A DNA stretch of 64,000 bases, from positions 496,001 to 560,000 of the forward strand of contig VFIW01000021.1 of the NCBI GenBank assembly GCA_006386115.1, given 5' to 3'. The position numbers and the translations under genes are program-made. This document shows, piece by piece, positions 1 through 9,123 of the stretch (position 1 is the stretch's first letter; every line of letters begins with the position of its first letter). The notes beneath the pieces are model-generated. The model saw only the letters and a list, made by a program, of their open reading frames with translations, did not search any database and was not told the origin of the DNA. This DNA is from Globisporangium splendens. Lineage: Eukaryota; Oomycota; Peronosporomycetes; Pythiales; Pythiaceae.

Positions 1-2159
1 TACGGCTCCCACTCCTCGTCGTCGCTTTTCACTTCAATGAACAACTGCTGCGCTGCATAAATGCCCAATGACGTCAACGTCGCGTCTTCCTTGCCATCGT
101 ACGTGTCCGAGAGCAAACAGTTGTAGTCGTTGTATCCACGAAGTCGAACATTCTCGGGCGACGGGATCACAATGTCTTTCTCCTTCGCGAACGCTTCACA
201 CGCGATCGCCAACGCTTCGCGCACCGTGCTCGTCTTGTACACGTGGATCGATTTCTCCAGATTCTTGGGCTTACTGCCCTTCATGAAGAAACGGATCAGC
301 ACTTTCTTTGTCATCTCGAGACGTTCTTGCTCCAATTGCTTCAACCGATCTTCGTCGGCCTTCATCTTTTGCGTGAGGTACTCTGGGATGCTCTCCTTCG
401 GGATCGAATTGATGTTCTTCTCCGACACCAGGCGGTACATGAGCATGTACGCACACGTGCTGTAGCTCATGCGGCTGCCGTAACCATTTCCGCCAGTACC
501 GCCCCACGCCGTCTTCAACTCGTCATCCGAGATCTCACTCACATGCGAGTCGTTGAAATTGAACCACTTGCCCGTCTCAAGCGACTTGATGTACGCATAG
601 TAGTGGCCACCGAGCGCGCTGCCCGAGTGGATCAGCACCGAGTACAGTTCATACACGTGCGGCCCATTGCGTCTGATCATGTCTTGCGGGTCAAACGTCG
701 CGCTCCACGTGTCAAACTCCGTTGGCGCCGTCATACTGTCGCGTCCGCCTTCTTCTTGTTCGCCGTCCTCGTCGGCGAACTGAAGCGGCTGCGACTCGTC
801 CATGGACGACAAGCGGCGCATGCGGTCGCTTTTGTGGGCCTTCGCTTCCAGTTCATGGCGCTCCATGGACATCTTCCGCGCGATTTTGCCGCGGCCGCGC
901 GCACCGGATTCATCGCTCACGTACGAGTTCATGTCGAGGAACTTCGGGAACGACACCTGGTTGTGGAGCTTGATGCGATTCATCGTCGCATAGTCAAAGT
1001 CAAAACGCTTGAGCTGCAACGACAGCAGATACGGCAACTTGGAGAACTTGAGGCCCTTGATTGCGTCACGCTTCGTCTTGCACTGGTCGCACATCCACTG
1101 ATTCTCGTTGTTGAGCAGCTCCGGCCGCAGAAAGAGCTCAATCGCTTCTTCGACGCTCTTCATCATCTCCTCCGAGCCAAACGGACGGATCACGAGCGAC
1201 AAGTCGAGAAAGTTGTCAATGCGTGACGATTCGTGGCCACACGTGTGGCATTGCACGTAATCCTTCAACGAGCCCTGGTACAGATCGTTCACGAGCGTCT
1301 CGTTCACCGTGCCTTTGAACGATTTCTCGATCGCATCGAAGAGCACGCGGCACAATTCCTGCACATCGTGCTGCTGGAACACGTCGGCGCCCGTCCACCC
1401 AAAGCTTTTTGTCAGCGCCTTCGTGCTAATGGACTCATGCGAACTCATCTGCAATTTCGCAAACAGCTTCTGCAACTGGAACGGGATGTTGTACTCCTCT
1501 GGCTCGTCATCGCCGACTTCTTCTTCGTCATCGTTGTCCGTAGCGTCATCGCCATGTGCTGCGCCGCCGTTTTCTTTATTCTTCTTCGTTTTCTTGACCT
1601 TCTGACCGAATTGCCACTGGTAGAGACCCTTGCGGAACTCGGGCGTCATGTACATCGTCTGCAGCAAACTGTTCATGTAGCACGTGGCGCCCTGGTTCGA
1701 GAGACCCGTGTACGGATTCTTCGTGCTCACACTGCGCGACGAGTACGAGGACGACGACGGTGCGCTCGGCTTGTTCGCCGGTCCTTCTTCCACGGGCGAG
1801 TCGTACAGATGCGCGTATCCGGGCTCCTCCGTGTACATCGTGAGCGCCGTCGACATGGACGATGCGCCGGCGTTCGACACGACGGGCGACGAGCTGTACG
1901 GCGCGACGTACGCCTCGTAGCCGTCGTTGTTGTAGCCATCCGCGCCGCCGTACGCGTACGTGTTGTCATCGATGTCTTCGTCGGGCTTCGGCAGCGCCGC
2001 GAGCGCCGACTGCAGCTTGTGGCGGTGCAGCGAGACCACGTCGTTGTTACTGCTGCTGGCGCTCTCGCTCGTGGGCTGCATCTCGTGCTCGAGCTGCTCG
2101 CAGATCTCGGCGAAGCTGTCGCTGCGCGCCTTGGGCTGCTCCTCTGTCACCTCTGCCAT
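1..2159 (-). CDS. USP47-like ubiquitin carboxyl-terminal hydrolase, 3' end missing
   Basis: The minus frame is open from an ATG at 2159 to the window edge (at least 719 codons) with no intron needed. It encodes a ubiquitin-specific protease that removes ubiquitin from proteins. The Cys box NQGATCYMNS puts the nucleophile near residue 160, the His box GGHYYAYI is near residue 519, and FNDSHV follows. A CHTC/CDQC zinc ribbon lies between them, and the motifs QQHDVQELCR and LQLKRFDFDY are typical of the USP47/USP7 branch. The first ~145 residues are low complexity (Ser, Asp, Tyr rich). An acidic linker and a Lys/Arg insert interrupt the catalytic core, as in USP47. Ubiquitin-like repeats are expected in the missing part. 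Assignment to USP47 rather than USP7 rests on the wording of the catalytic blocks and is fairly firm. Confidence 0.9.
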   Translation of the reverse strand, partial: MAEVTEEQPKARSDSFAEICEQLEHEMQPTSESASSSNNDVVSLHRHKLQSALAALPKPDEDIDDNTYAYGGADGYNNDGYEAYVAPYSSSPVVSNAGASSMSTALTMYTEEPGYAHLYDSPVEEGPANKPSAPSSSSYSSRSVSTKNPYTGLSNQGATCYMNSLLQTMYMTPEFRKGLYQWQFGQKVKKTKKNKENGGAAHGDDATDNDDEEEVGDDEPEEYNIPFQLQKLFAKLQMSSHESISTKALTKSFGWTGADVFQQHDVQELCRVLFDAIEKSFKGTVNETLVNDLYQGSLKDYVQCHTCGHESSRIDNFLDLSLVIRPFGSEEMMKSVEEAIELFLRPELLNNENQWMCDQCKTKRDAIKGLKFSKLPYLLSLQLKRFDFDYATMNRIKLHNQVSFPKFLDMNSYVSDESGARGRGKIARKMSMERHELEAKAHKSDRMRRLSSMDESQPLQFADEDGEQEEGGRDSMTAPTEFDTWSATFDPQDMIRRNGPHVYELYSVLIHSGSALGGHYYAYIKSLETGKWFNFNDSHVSEISDDELKTAWGGTGGNGYGSRMSYSTCAYMLMYRLVSEKNINSIPKESIPEYLTQKMKADEDRLKQLEQERLEMTKKVLIRFFMKGSKPKNLEKSIHVYKTSTVREALAIACEAFAKEKDIVIPSPENVRLRGYNDYNCLLSDTYDGKEDATLTSLGIYAAQQLFIEVKSDDEEWEP

Positions 2160-2906
2160 CTCTATTTCGTTCTACTGCGCGGGGGAAAGTGGGTGTGCTA
2201 GTGCGTATATAAGGAGGAGGTTGTGGAGTAATCCCGATGCGCTTCTTCCAGAGTTTTCTCTCGTGCCGCCGTCCGACCGAACGACAGCAAGGACCAGCGA
2301 GCGATCCAGGCAGGGCTTTTCTCCAGTACGAATATGGGACTCACTCTCACTTTCCACCCACCGCAGAACTCACACAGGGGAAGGAACAGCGGAAAATAAG
2401 GTGGGCCACGCTAAATATACCCTTTTTCGGATGCGTTGGAAAACACAAGTGACGATGGTGCTTTGACGCGGTGGCACGTACTGCTGCGTGCGTTGTGCGC
2501 TATAGCTATGGACTAACGAACGAGCGCTGTGACACTGGAGACTGCTAGCGTGCAACGGTTCATTGGTAGGAATGGAACTCGGTCGAGAAGGGGTGCACTG
2601 AGATGGAATCATGGTGGACGTGAACGGGTCCAAGCTGTCCTTGAAGACACTTTGTTGGTAAATCGTACCCACAAAGTGAATAACCTTGATCACGATCTTT
2701 TGGAGAAGAGTTTTCGTTCGGTCGAGTTTAACCCTTGAGTAGGGAAGCCTTTAAAACCTTGTTGTCTCGATGTATTATTATAAAGAGGGAGAGACCATTG
2801 TTTGCAAATCAGACCGGTTTCCACGATAACACTGAAAGGTGGTGACAGCTCATGCATTGGTTGGTCTGCGCACTGATTCATTCTTGAGTGGTGTTTCGCG
2901 ATGCAA
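2160..2906. other. Upstream region of the USP gene, no coding sequence seen
   Basis: No convincing open frame on either strand. A TATA-like GTATATAAGG (read on plus) lies at 2201-2213, about 45-55 bp upstream of the USP start, and could belong to its promoter. The rest is unremarkable. Confidence 0.4.
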
Positions 2907-3511
2907 TGAAGCGACTGTCATCATTGGGTGGGTCGACGAGATGAGAAGTTCTGAAAGATGGAGAAGGACTTGAAGACTCCATTGATGGGCTCAAGCACGG
3001 AAAGCACCATGCACTTGTCACAGGAATATCAGTTGGAAATTTGCCGTCGAGAGCAGAGACGGTGAAGCTGGCGCGTGCGCTCGTTAGAGAGTAAGGAAGA
3101 TCGTTCCCCGTGAGCAATGGCGCGAGTGAGCTGGTTGGAGGCTTGAAGCAGGCGATTAAGAAAACCAAGAAGAACCAATTGAAGGTGGTTGATGCAGACA
3201 TGCTGGATCTGGATCTAGCCAAGAGAAGCGAGCGCGAGGACAATGCGTGGTTCAGTAGGGACGACGAGGCTGTGACTCAACTATTGACCGGAGCTGTCAC
3301 CGATGATATCATGGCAACTGTATGCAATGGGGAGGGGTACATGAAGGACACGAAGGCTTTGCAGTGCTGGCTGTCGCAGAAACGCAAAATGCCACAGCCA
3401 GCATCCAACGAGATTCACGTGCTGATGAAAGTGTCAACGCAACTCGAGGAGCTGTCAGCTCATTCGTTCTCTTGGCGTGTAAGAGGGCGCTGTTCACAAA
3501 AATCCCTCTAA
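2907..3511 (+). pseudogene. Decayed coding remnant, unidentified
   Basis: One plus frame starting at ATG 2907 reads as protein-like sequence for about 200 codons but carries a TGA after 12 codons and a TAA near 3093. The open part from 3110 is charged and helical (LVGGLKQAIKKTKK, DMLDLDLAKRSERED) and contains a Trp-rich stretch near DTKALQCWLSQKRK. The frame persists through both stops, which fits decay of a real gene or retroelement gag. I do not recognise the family. Confidence 0.35.
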
Positions 3512-3877
3512 CACGGCACACACGCTTGTGCCAGAGGAAGTGATCTCCCGACTTGGAGGGAGGAACGAAGGCTTGAGGACTTGGAGGAAATTTGCAACTG
3601 AATTAAAAAATGGTTATGGTTTCCTGTCGCTACTTACTAATGAACCCCAAGGGATCCTACAGCTTTTATAACCTAAAACCTAAACATACACATTAAAACT
3701 ATGAATATGATATATAAAACCTTGGGTACACTGAGGTTGAACCTACGGGATCTTCTAGAAGCTTGAACTTCAAGTCTTGTATAAAATCCCTGCAAAGTGA
3801 TTGGCTCGCGCCACTCACTTCAGGTGGCAGAGACACGTCGGTCTCGTCGCCAGTGTTGTTTCCCAAGCAGGAGCCAT

Positions 3878-3932
3878 CACTCAGTACTTGATTAGTACAT
3901 GGATGTAATTACTCAGTACTGATTAGTACATG
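3878..3932. repeat. Pair of short direct repeats
   Basis: ACTCAGTACTTGATTAGTAC at 3879-3898 recurs as ACTCAGTACTGATTAGTACA at 3911-3930, one base shorter. Each unit also contains the near-palindrome AGTACT. Confidence 0.75.
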
Positions 3933-3970
3933 AGAACAACATTCTGCACTGATCGGCACAGAGAACACTC

Positions 3971-3993
3971 GTGACGTCATCGAATGACGTCAC
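3971..3993. promoter_or_regulatory. Perfect inverted repeat with two CRE-like TGACGTCA sites
   Basis: GTGACGTCAT and ATGACGTCAC are perfect reverse complements separated by CGA. Each arm contains TGACGTCA, the consensus bound by bZIP factors of the CREB/ATF type. No gene start is recognisable nearby, so function is unproven. Confidence 0.45.
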
Positions 3994-4488
3994 ACGTGCA
4001 TGTGGGGACTGTCTTACCGTAATCCCTTTGTTATTTGTGTCTCCACAATGCACGCTGAAGGTGGTGTGTGCCAGACTAGATCTGAGGACAGATCCACCTT
4101 CATGTAATGGCTGGTTTCGGTCCATTGCAGTGTGCATATTGTCAGTTGTTGAGTGTCTCGTTGAATGCATAAATGGACCTGTCAGAGAAAACACATTCTC
4201 CATGCTTTTCGGAGGCGAACTCATGGTTGGGTTTCAGCGCAAATACCCAGGAAAAGATCTGGCACTTAATTATGTATTCATTTGTGCTTCGTGTTCCACA
4301 TTCCGACAACGTCCACAGCGGAATGCAGTTTTCACACTGCGCTGTGCGTTGTTGTATTCAGGGCAATTGTAAGTCGCATAGCATATTATTCTGCTGGGCA
4401 GCGCACAATCAATTTTTCTACCCACACACAGTTCATGAGTTCCAAAGAGCATGCGAGACTCGTCACGTATGTCACTTTATTGTCCTGT

Positions 4489-4860
4489 ATGCCCGGCATG
4501 GATAAAAAAAGCACCAGAACTAACATTTTTGTAATAGAGCATCGACGTGCTTGTCGGGAGAGAACTGTCAGAGCAAAATAGGTGGATAGAGTCCAGTTAT
4601 ACTCAGAAACCCGAGCGACTGACTCGCAACCCGCGCAGCGAGGCAAATTCTCCACCAACTCGGCCGTGTGCCTGACACAACTAAAATTTTGTTGTACAGC
4701 ATTCATGAGCATGTACAAAGAGAAATGTCAGAGCAAAGCAGGCAGATTGAGTCTGCTTGTGTTTAGGAATGCAAGTGGGTGACGTTTGACCTGTCGCACA
4801 CTATGAATGACTGCCTCCGCTTCAGCCGTATGCCCGACATGGACACAATTGATTTTGACT
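4489..4860. repeat. Three diverged tandem units of about 160-180 bp
   Basis: Similar blocks begin near 4489, 4667 and 4829: a GTATGCC(C/T)G(G/A)CAtGGA-like start, then an AACTAAMATTTT-like stretch. The first two continue to AGAGAAMTGTCAGAGCAAA, near 4560 and 4722. Spacing is about 162-178 bp, with many substitutions between units. Confidence 0.5.
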
Positions 4861-6171
4861 AAATTTTCGATGTTTTGCTGGCTCTTGGTAAATTGGACGT
4901 GCGTGCTGGGTCTGTTTGCCTTTCAGGAGGCTAGCGGCTTTGGGCTTAGTCCTGACTGAGCAAAATCTGTGCCATGCCACGAAGCAAGAGATCGTATTGG
5001 CTGCAACGTTGGAGTGTTTAGGGGATGCAGTGGTGTGATGGCAAAATAAAAGTGCCATCAAAATACCACTGTCACCGCGCCACGACGTATTTTGTGAGCG
5101 ATTACATGAACTGCAATTGTGTGACTCATTGGTGAGAGATCATGGAGATGTCATTTACGAAAAACGGCATGCAACAACGTAACGAGAGATTGAGAAAGTG
5201 GTTTTTACCCATACCCTGATCGAGTGGCATCGGCGGTTACGAACAAGCCTTACCCTAGTCGCCTGTGTTATTTTGGGTTAGATGCCTTATTTATTGTGGG
5301 TCGACTGTCAGACCAACAAGCCTGACCGCAAAACAAACACTATCCGACCGTAAACCAGATCAGGTCGGCTGACGACCCTGTACGAAGTCTGCCTTTCAGA
5401 AAAACCATCAGATCCGACTGCCTTGCACTTTGGCTGCGATCGGGTCGTGCGCGAGTCGCGGCGCCAACCTGTGCATTGCCCGAAGCCAAGGAAGACTGAT
5501 GAATTGAGCCTATTCAAGTGCTTGTGAGGCAATGACACGCCGTGTAAAGTTTCTTCGCTTCGGGACTGCGCTGTCGTCGACCCGAGCTGCTGTCAAGAGA
5601 ACTGTGGTCTATTTGCTGCGCGTGCGAGGTTCATGCACGCAAATCCTGGCCACAAGAGCCCCGTCGAGTCGAGCTTTCGGACTCGGCGCAATCTAAAGTC
5701 GCAACAAAGAAATGCTGCAGTGATGTACGCGAACGCACAGCGATCCCAGCATCGGTTAAGCGACCTCGACGGAGTGCGGCAAACCGCCAAAATTCCGACG
5801 GGAAGGACGCAATATGAAGACGCATGACAAAGCAATGCACACACCAAAATAACAGCAAATGGCACAGTAGCCACCTCATGCACACACAAAGCTCAAACTG
5901 CGCCACCGTACACTGTGAATTGTTTCTTTTTCTTTTGGTTTTTTTTTCTCTTAGGGATGATACTTTCGTAAATGCTGAAAATGCAAAAGGCATTTAATTC
6001 GGTTCACACAGTGACGGGAACAGGCCAAACACACATTAGACACACTCACCAGCAGCAGCCACTACTAGGAGCTCGTCATGCAACACCCAACAATGCGTGG
6101 AAGCTGCTGCATGGTGGCTGTCAACATGTGTGAATTGGCGCCGACCTGTCTCGCGTAAAAGCCCCTTGTGT

Positions 6172-6849
6172 TTATTCTTCCGACGCAAGAGCCTGCTTGG
6201 CAGCGCGGGCCTTCTCCTTGCACGCGCTGTCCAACAAGTCGCAGTTCGAGTAGTCCCATGGGAATGGCTTGGTGCGCATCTTGAGGTAGGCGTACGCTGG
6301 CGTTTCCTCGTGGTGTTCGTGGCCGCCCATGTGCGAGAACACGTTGATCACGGAGAAACCACCGACCAGGGCGAGCATGCCCTTCGAGATCGTAGTCCAT
6401 CGGTGCATTTGCTCTACACAACATTTCACAGCCAGCATACACGTATGAGTCTCTCTCTCTCTCTCTCTTCCGATGAACGCATAGACGTGCACCACCAAAA
6501 TGGCAAGCAACAGTGTTCTTGCGTGCTCTCACACAAGCCCCAAGCGCGCGCATAGTGTATATCCTACTCACCCTTGGCTTCGTTCTCGGTGGCGCTGGAC
6601 ATTTGGCGCGCACCAGCGCGGACCGACTGGGCGGCAACACGGGAACCCTTGGTAAGAAGCGACTGCATATTTCACAATCAGCAAGCACACACATTTCAGT
6701 CCCCATGCTCTCATTATTTTCATCACTGTATTCTCACGCACACATATAGAAAGAGAGAGAGAGAGAGAGAAGGCGCATAATATCATGGCATGCCACCGCC
6801 TCTCGCCCCTCGTTCCCACACAACACGCAGCGCACACAGCACGCACCAT
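6172..6849 (-). CDS. COX6A: Cytochrome c oxidase subunit VIa, mitochondrial precursor
   Basis: Nuclear-encoded inner-membrane subunit of respiratory complex IV. Model: exons 6849-6847, 6662-6572 and 6413-6172, about 111 residues, with all donors GT and acceptors AG. The N-terminus is rich in Arg, Ser and Ala (KGSRVAAQSVRAGARQ) like a mitochondrial presequence. One membrane segment follows (KGMLALVGGFSVINVF), then the family signature HHEETPAYAYLKMRTKPFPW. In this model the first exon contributes only the ATG, immediately followed by donor GTGCGT. If that splice is wrong, translation would begin at the later Met of MSSATENEAK and lose the presequence, which makes the spliced start more likely. 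Dinucleotide runs sit in both introns. Confidence 0.85.
6451..6468. repeat. (CT)9 microsatellite in COX6A intron 2
   Basis: Perfect CT dinucleotide run inside the second intron of the COX6A gene; it reads as GA on the gene's sense strand. Confidence 0.9.
6752..6770. repeat. (AG)n microsatellite in COX6A intron 1
   Basis: Perfect AG/GA run in the first intron; it reads as CT (polypyrimidine) on the gene's sense strand. Confidence 0.9.
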
Positions 6850-7444
6850 TTGGAGCGTTGGGCGACTTGAGCAAACTGGCAGCACACACCTCACACTGGT
6901 GGTTCCTTCCTTCCTTCCCTTCCTCCCCCCTTCGCCCACCTGTCTATAGCGCCAAATATGGACCGGTCCAGATCACAATCGAACCGGTTCAGACTCATCT
7001 TCTCTTATGTTGCGAAAAGCAACTCACAGCGGTTACACGCAACGTAAGCGGAAGACAATTGAAACGTAGCGTGCAGAGACGAGGCAAGAGACCATCACTC
7101 GCGACTTGCTGTTTTGTTTGAAGAGGTCCAGCCGTTGTTGGCGGACAGCCACATGCCAAAAGGTGCACGACGCGCGCGCCATTGACACGGGATTGCAGGA
7201 CAGGCCGCTCACCCACACGCACACGCGAGCCACATAGACCCGCAGCGGTTGCACTTTCAGTTAGATTTTGTGCTCGTGCTTTGCGCCAAGCGTGCGCTTC
7301 TATAGAGCGCCTCCAACTAACTGCTCGTCCGTCGAGCACTGCTCATTTTCGTGTCTCGGTTGACGACCCTCCTGCAAAAGTGTGCATCCACTATCGATAG
7401 CATACGTGTCAGCAACAATAAAGACAATTTAAACACGACGAATC
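6850..7444. other. Divergent intergenic region between COX6A and cysteine dioxygenase
   Basis: No gene supported in 595 bp. It should carry promoters for both divergent genes; the one for the dioxygenase is listed separately. GGACCGGTCC at 6960-6969 is a perfect palindrome, closely followed by GAACCGGTTC at 6979-6988. Confidence 0.5.
7341..7356 (+). promoter_or_regulatory. Oomycete initiator-like core promoter of cysteine dioxygenase
   Basis: GCTCATTTTCGTGTCT matches the initiator half (GCTCATTYY) of the oomycete core promoter; the flanking half is weak. It lies 104 bp upstream of the ATG, a usual leader length. Confidence 0.45.
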
Positions 7445-8241
7445 ATGTCGACGCAGATTTGTGTCTCGGTGACGGATGCGGTGAACCCCGTGGGGTGTAA
7501 TCAGACGCAGCGCAGTCCTGCTGCAGCGGAGATCCGAAAGATTGCTGCATCGCGCACCGACATGCCAAACAACCAACGTCAAGATCAATCGAGTGATGGG
7601 ACCAAGCTGAGTCTTGAGCAACTCGTAGAGGAAGTGGACCAGTTGCTCAAGGAACCCGAGATGAGCGCGACGCCAATGAAGAAGCAGCCAGTGTTTCAAA
7701 GCCTCCTCGAGTAAGTTGAGTGTGTATGCAGCAAGGTATTGACACAGATAATGCTAACCTTCTGGCGGCTTGCTTGGACAGACGATACAGTGGCGACATG
7801 CGTGAGCTCGAGCGCTTTGCGTTCGCCGATACATCCAAGAACTACACGCGAAATCTGATTGCGACCGATAACGAGACCTACGCGCTCATCCTGATTGTGT
7901 GGAACCGTGGCAAGTACAGCCCCATCCACGACCACCCTTGCGACGGCTGCTGGGTGAAGGTGATCGACGGCGCGATCAACGAAGTCCGGTACGTAAGTCA
8001 AGACGGCAAACTCGTAGAGAGCTCCAACCTCACGCTGGATCAAGGAGTCACGTACATGGACGACTCGATGGGGTTCCACAAGATCGGCAACCCAAGCGCG
8101 GCAGTCGATGCGATCACACTGCATCTCTACTCGCCGCCGTACGACAAGTGTCGAGTGTGGTTCGACACGGAGAATGCGGAGAAGTCGTCGGTTGCCCACG
8201 CGTACTACTTTTCAGAGTTCGGTGAACGTGCAGATTACTGA
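7445..8241 (+). CDS. Cysteine dioxygenase type I
   Basis: Oxidises cysteine to cysteine sulfinic acid with an iron centre, the first step of cysteine catabolism and taurine synthesis. Exons 7445-7710 and 7782-8241, 241 residues; the 71-nt intron has donor GTAAGT, branch-like GCTAAC and acceptor ACAG. The cupin iron motif is clear: IHDHPCDGCW supplies two His, and the third is in GFHKIGN. The end of the fold reads ITLHLYSPPYDKC, and the tail aligns with the YYFSEFGER end of the family. About 90 residues precede the cupin, longer than the animal enzyme, and include a Gln/Ser-rich low-complexity stretch. The 3' end abuts and slightly overlaps the convergent ankyrin gene. Confidence 0.92.
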
Positions 8242-8918
8242 GAGTGTGTCACTCGCATTATTATGAACTTCCTCATTGTCTCTTTTCGTTCCATTTTGTC
8301 TTCACCTGTATCCCAAATGCAATCACCTGAAGCCGCACCACGATCCAGGAGAATGCGCACAGCCTTTCCATGCTCTTGGAAAGCTGCAGCATGCAAAGCT
8401 GTTCATCCAGTGCCTAAATTTCGCAGCCGACAAAGGATTTGGTCAGCGCCGGTTGGACGCAAGACCACGAGTCTTTGGAGAGAGCACGTACCTTCATTTT
8501 TCGTTTGGATATCAGCTCCTTTGTCGAGCAAGAAGCTGACCATGGAGTCGTTCCCCCAAAGCGCTGCGGTGCAGATCGGCGTCGCGCCATCTACAAAGTC
8601 CCATGGATCAGCCCAGAGTACCAAGTATATAATCATCGCGAGGTGGATTGAACTCGTGCACATCGGAAGACAAACCTCTTCCTGGGGCGTCAATGTGCGC
8701 TCCATTTTCGAGAAGAAACTCGACCTACGTCCGTAAAATTGTTAGCTTGGGAATATCAGAATGCAGTCTTGAAGGAGATTACCCGTTTCCGCGCTTTATG
8801 TGAAAAATGCTCAAGCACGTACCATTGCGCGCGATCTGTTCGCTGCGGCCTCTGCAAACTCGACGTGCGATCGGATGACGCCTTCGCAGTCTTGTTGGTC
8901 TTCAAAGTCACCCATCAT
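8235..8918 (-). CDS. Small ankyrin-repeat protein
   Basis: Four exons give one frame: 8918-8823, 8724-8676, 8590-8492, 8398-8235. Donors are GTACGT, GTTTGT and GTACGT; acceptors end GTAG, GTAG and ACAG. The product is about 135 residues. Ankyrin units are obvious: VEFLLENGAHIDAPGRDGATP, then TAALWGNDSMVSFLLDKGADI, then ALHAAAFQEHGKAVRILLDRG. Each is a typical helix-turn-helix with the conserved LL and G positions. Such proteins act as protein-binding scaffolds; the partner cannot be inferred. The last residues after RGAASG look non-ankyrin, and an additional intron there is possible, so the 3' end is the weakest part. In this model the stop lies within the end of the convergent dioxygenase gene. 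Confidence 0.65.
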
Positions 8919-9123
8919 TTCCCTTTTATCCTCTCACCAAAGCTATTGTTTCTGTGGTGAGCTTTAGAAAACTCACTCAATGTGCGCGAACTCACCCTCA
9001 GCCTGATCAAGCGATTGTTTTGAAACGGATTGTACCCGTGTTTAGCTTTAGAACGCTTTCCTTGCGACTAACTTTGGATTTTGATTTGTTTTTGAAAAGC
9101 GAAGCAACGCAGATGCGGAATAC
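8919..9123. other. Short spacer upstream of the ankyrin gene
   Basis: Holds the likely promoter of the ankyrin gene and the 3' end region of the lipase gene; no other feature seen. Confidence 0.4.

Larger units (their letters stand above)
3512..6171. other. Long gene-poor region with repeats
   Basis: No gene is supported in about 2.6 kb. It contains a close pair of 22-24 bp direct repeats at 3878-3932, a CRE-like palindrome at 3971-3993 and diverged tandem units at about 4489-4860 (separate entries). A TATA-like TATATAAAACC lies at 3710-3720. Together with the remnant at 2.9-3.5 kb this could be an eroded retroelement, but no terminal repeats could be matched by eye. Confidence 0.4.

Noticed and set aside
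243..2201. Long plus-strand open frames over the first 2.2 kb
   Set aside because: They are antisense shadows of the USP47-like gene: they show no domain, are His/Arg/Leu rich, and the minus frame has full catalytic motifs.
3110..3511. Crinkler or RxLR effector
   Set aside because: No signal peptide, no LFLAK or RxLR motif, and the frame is broken upstream.
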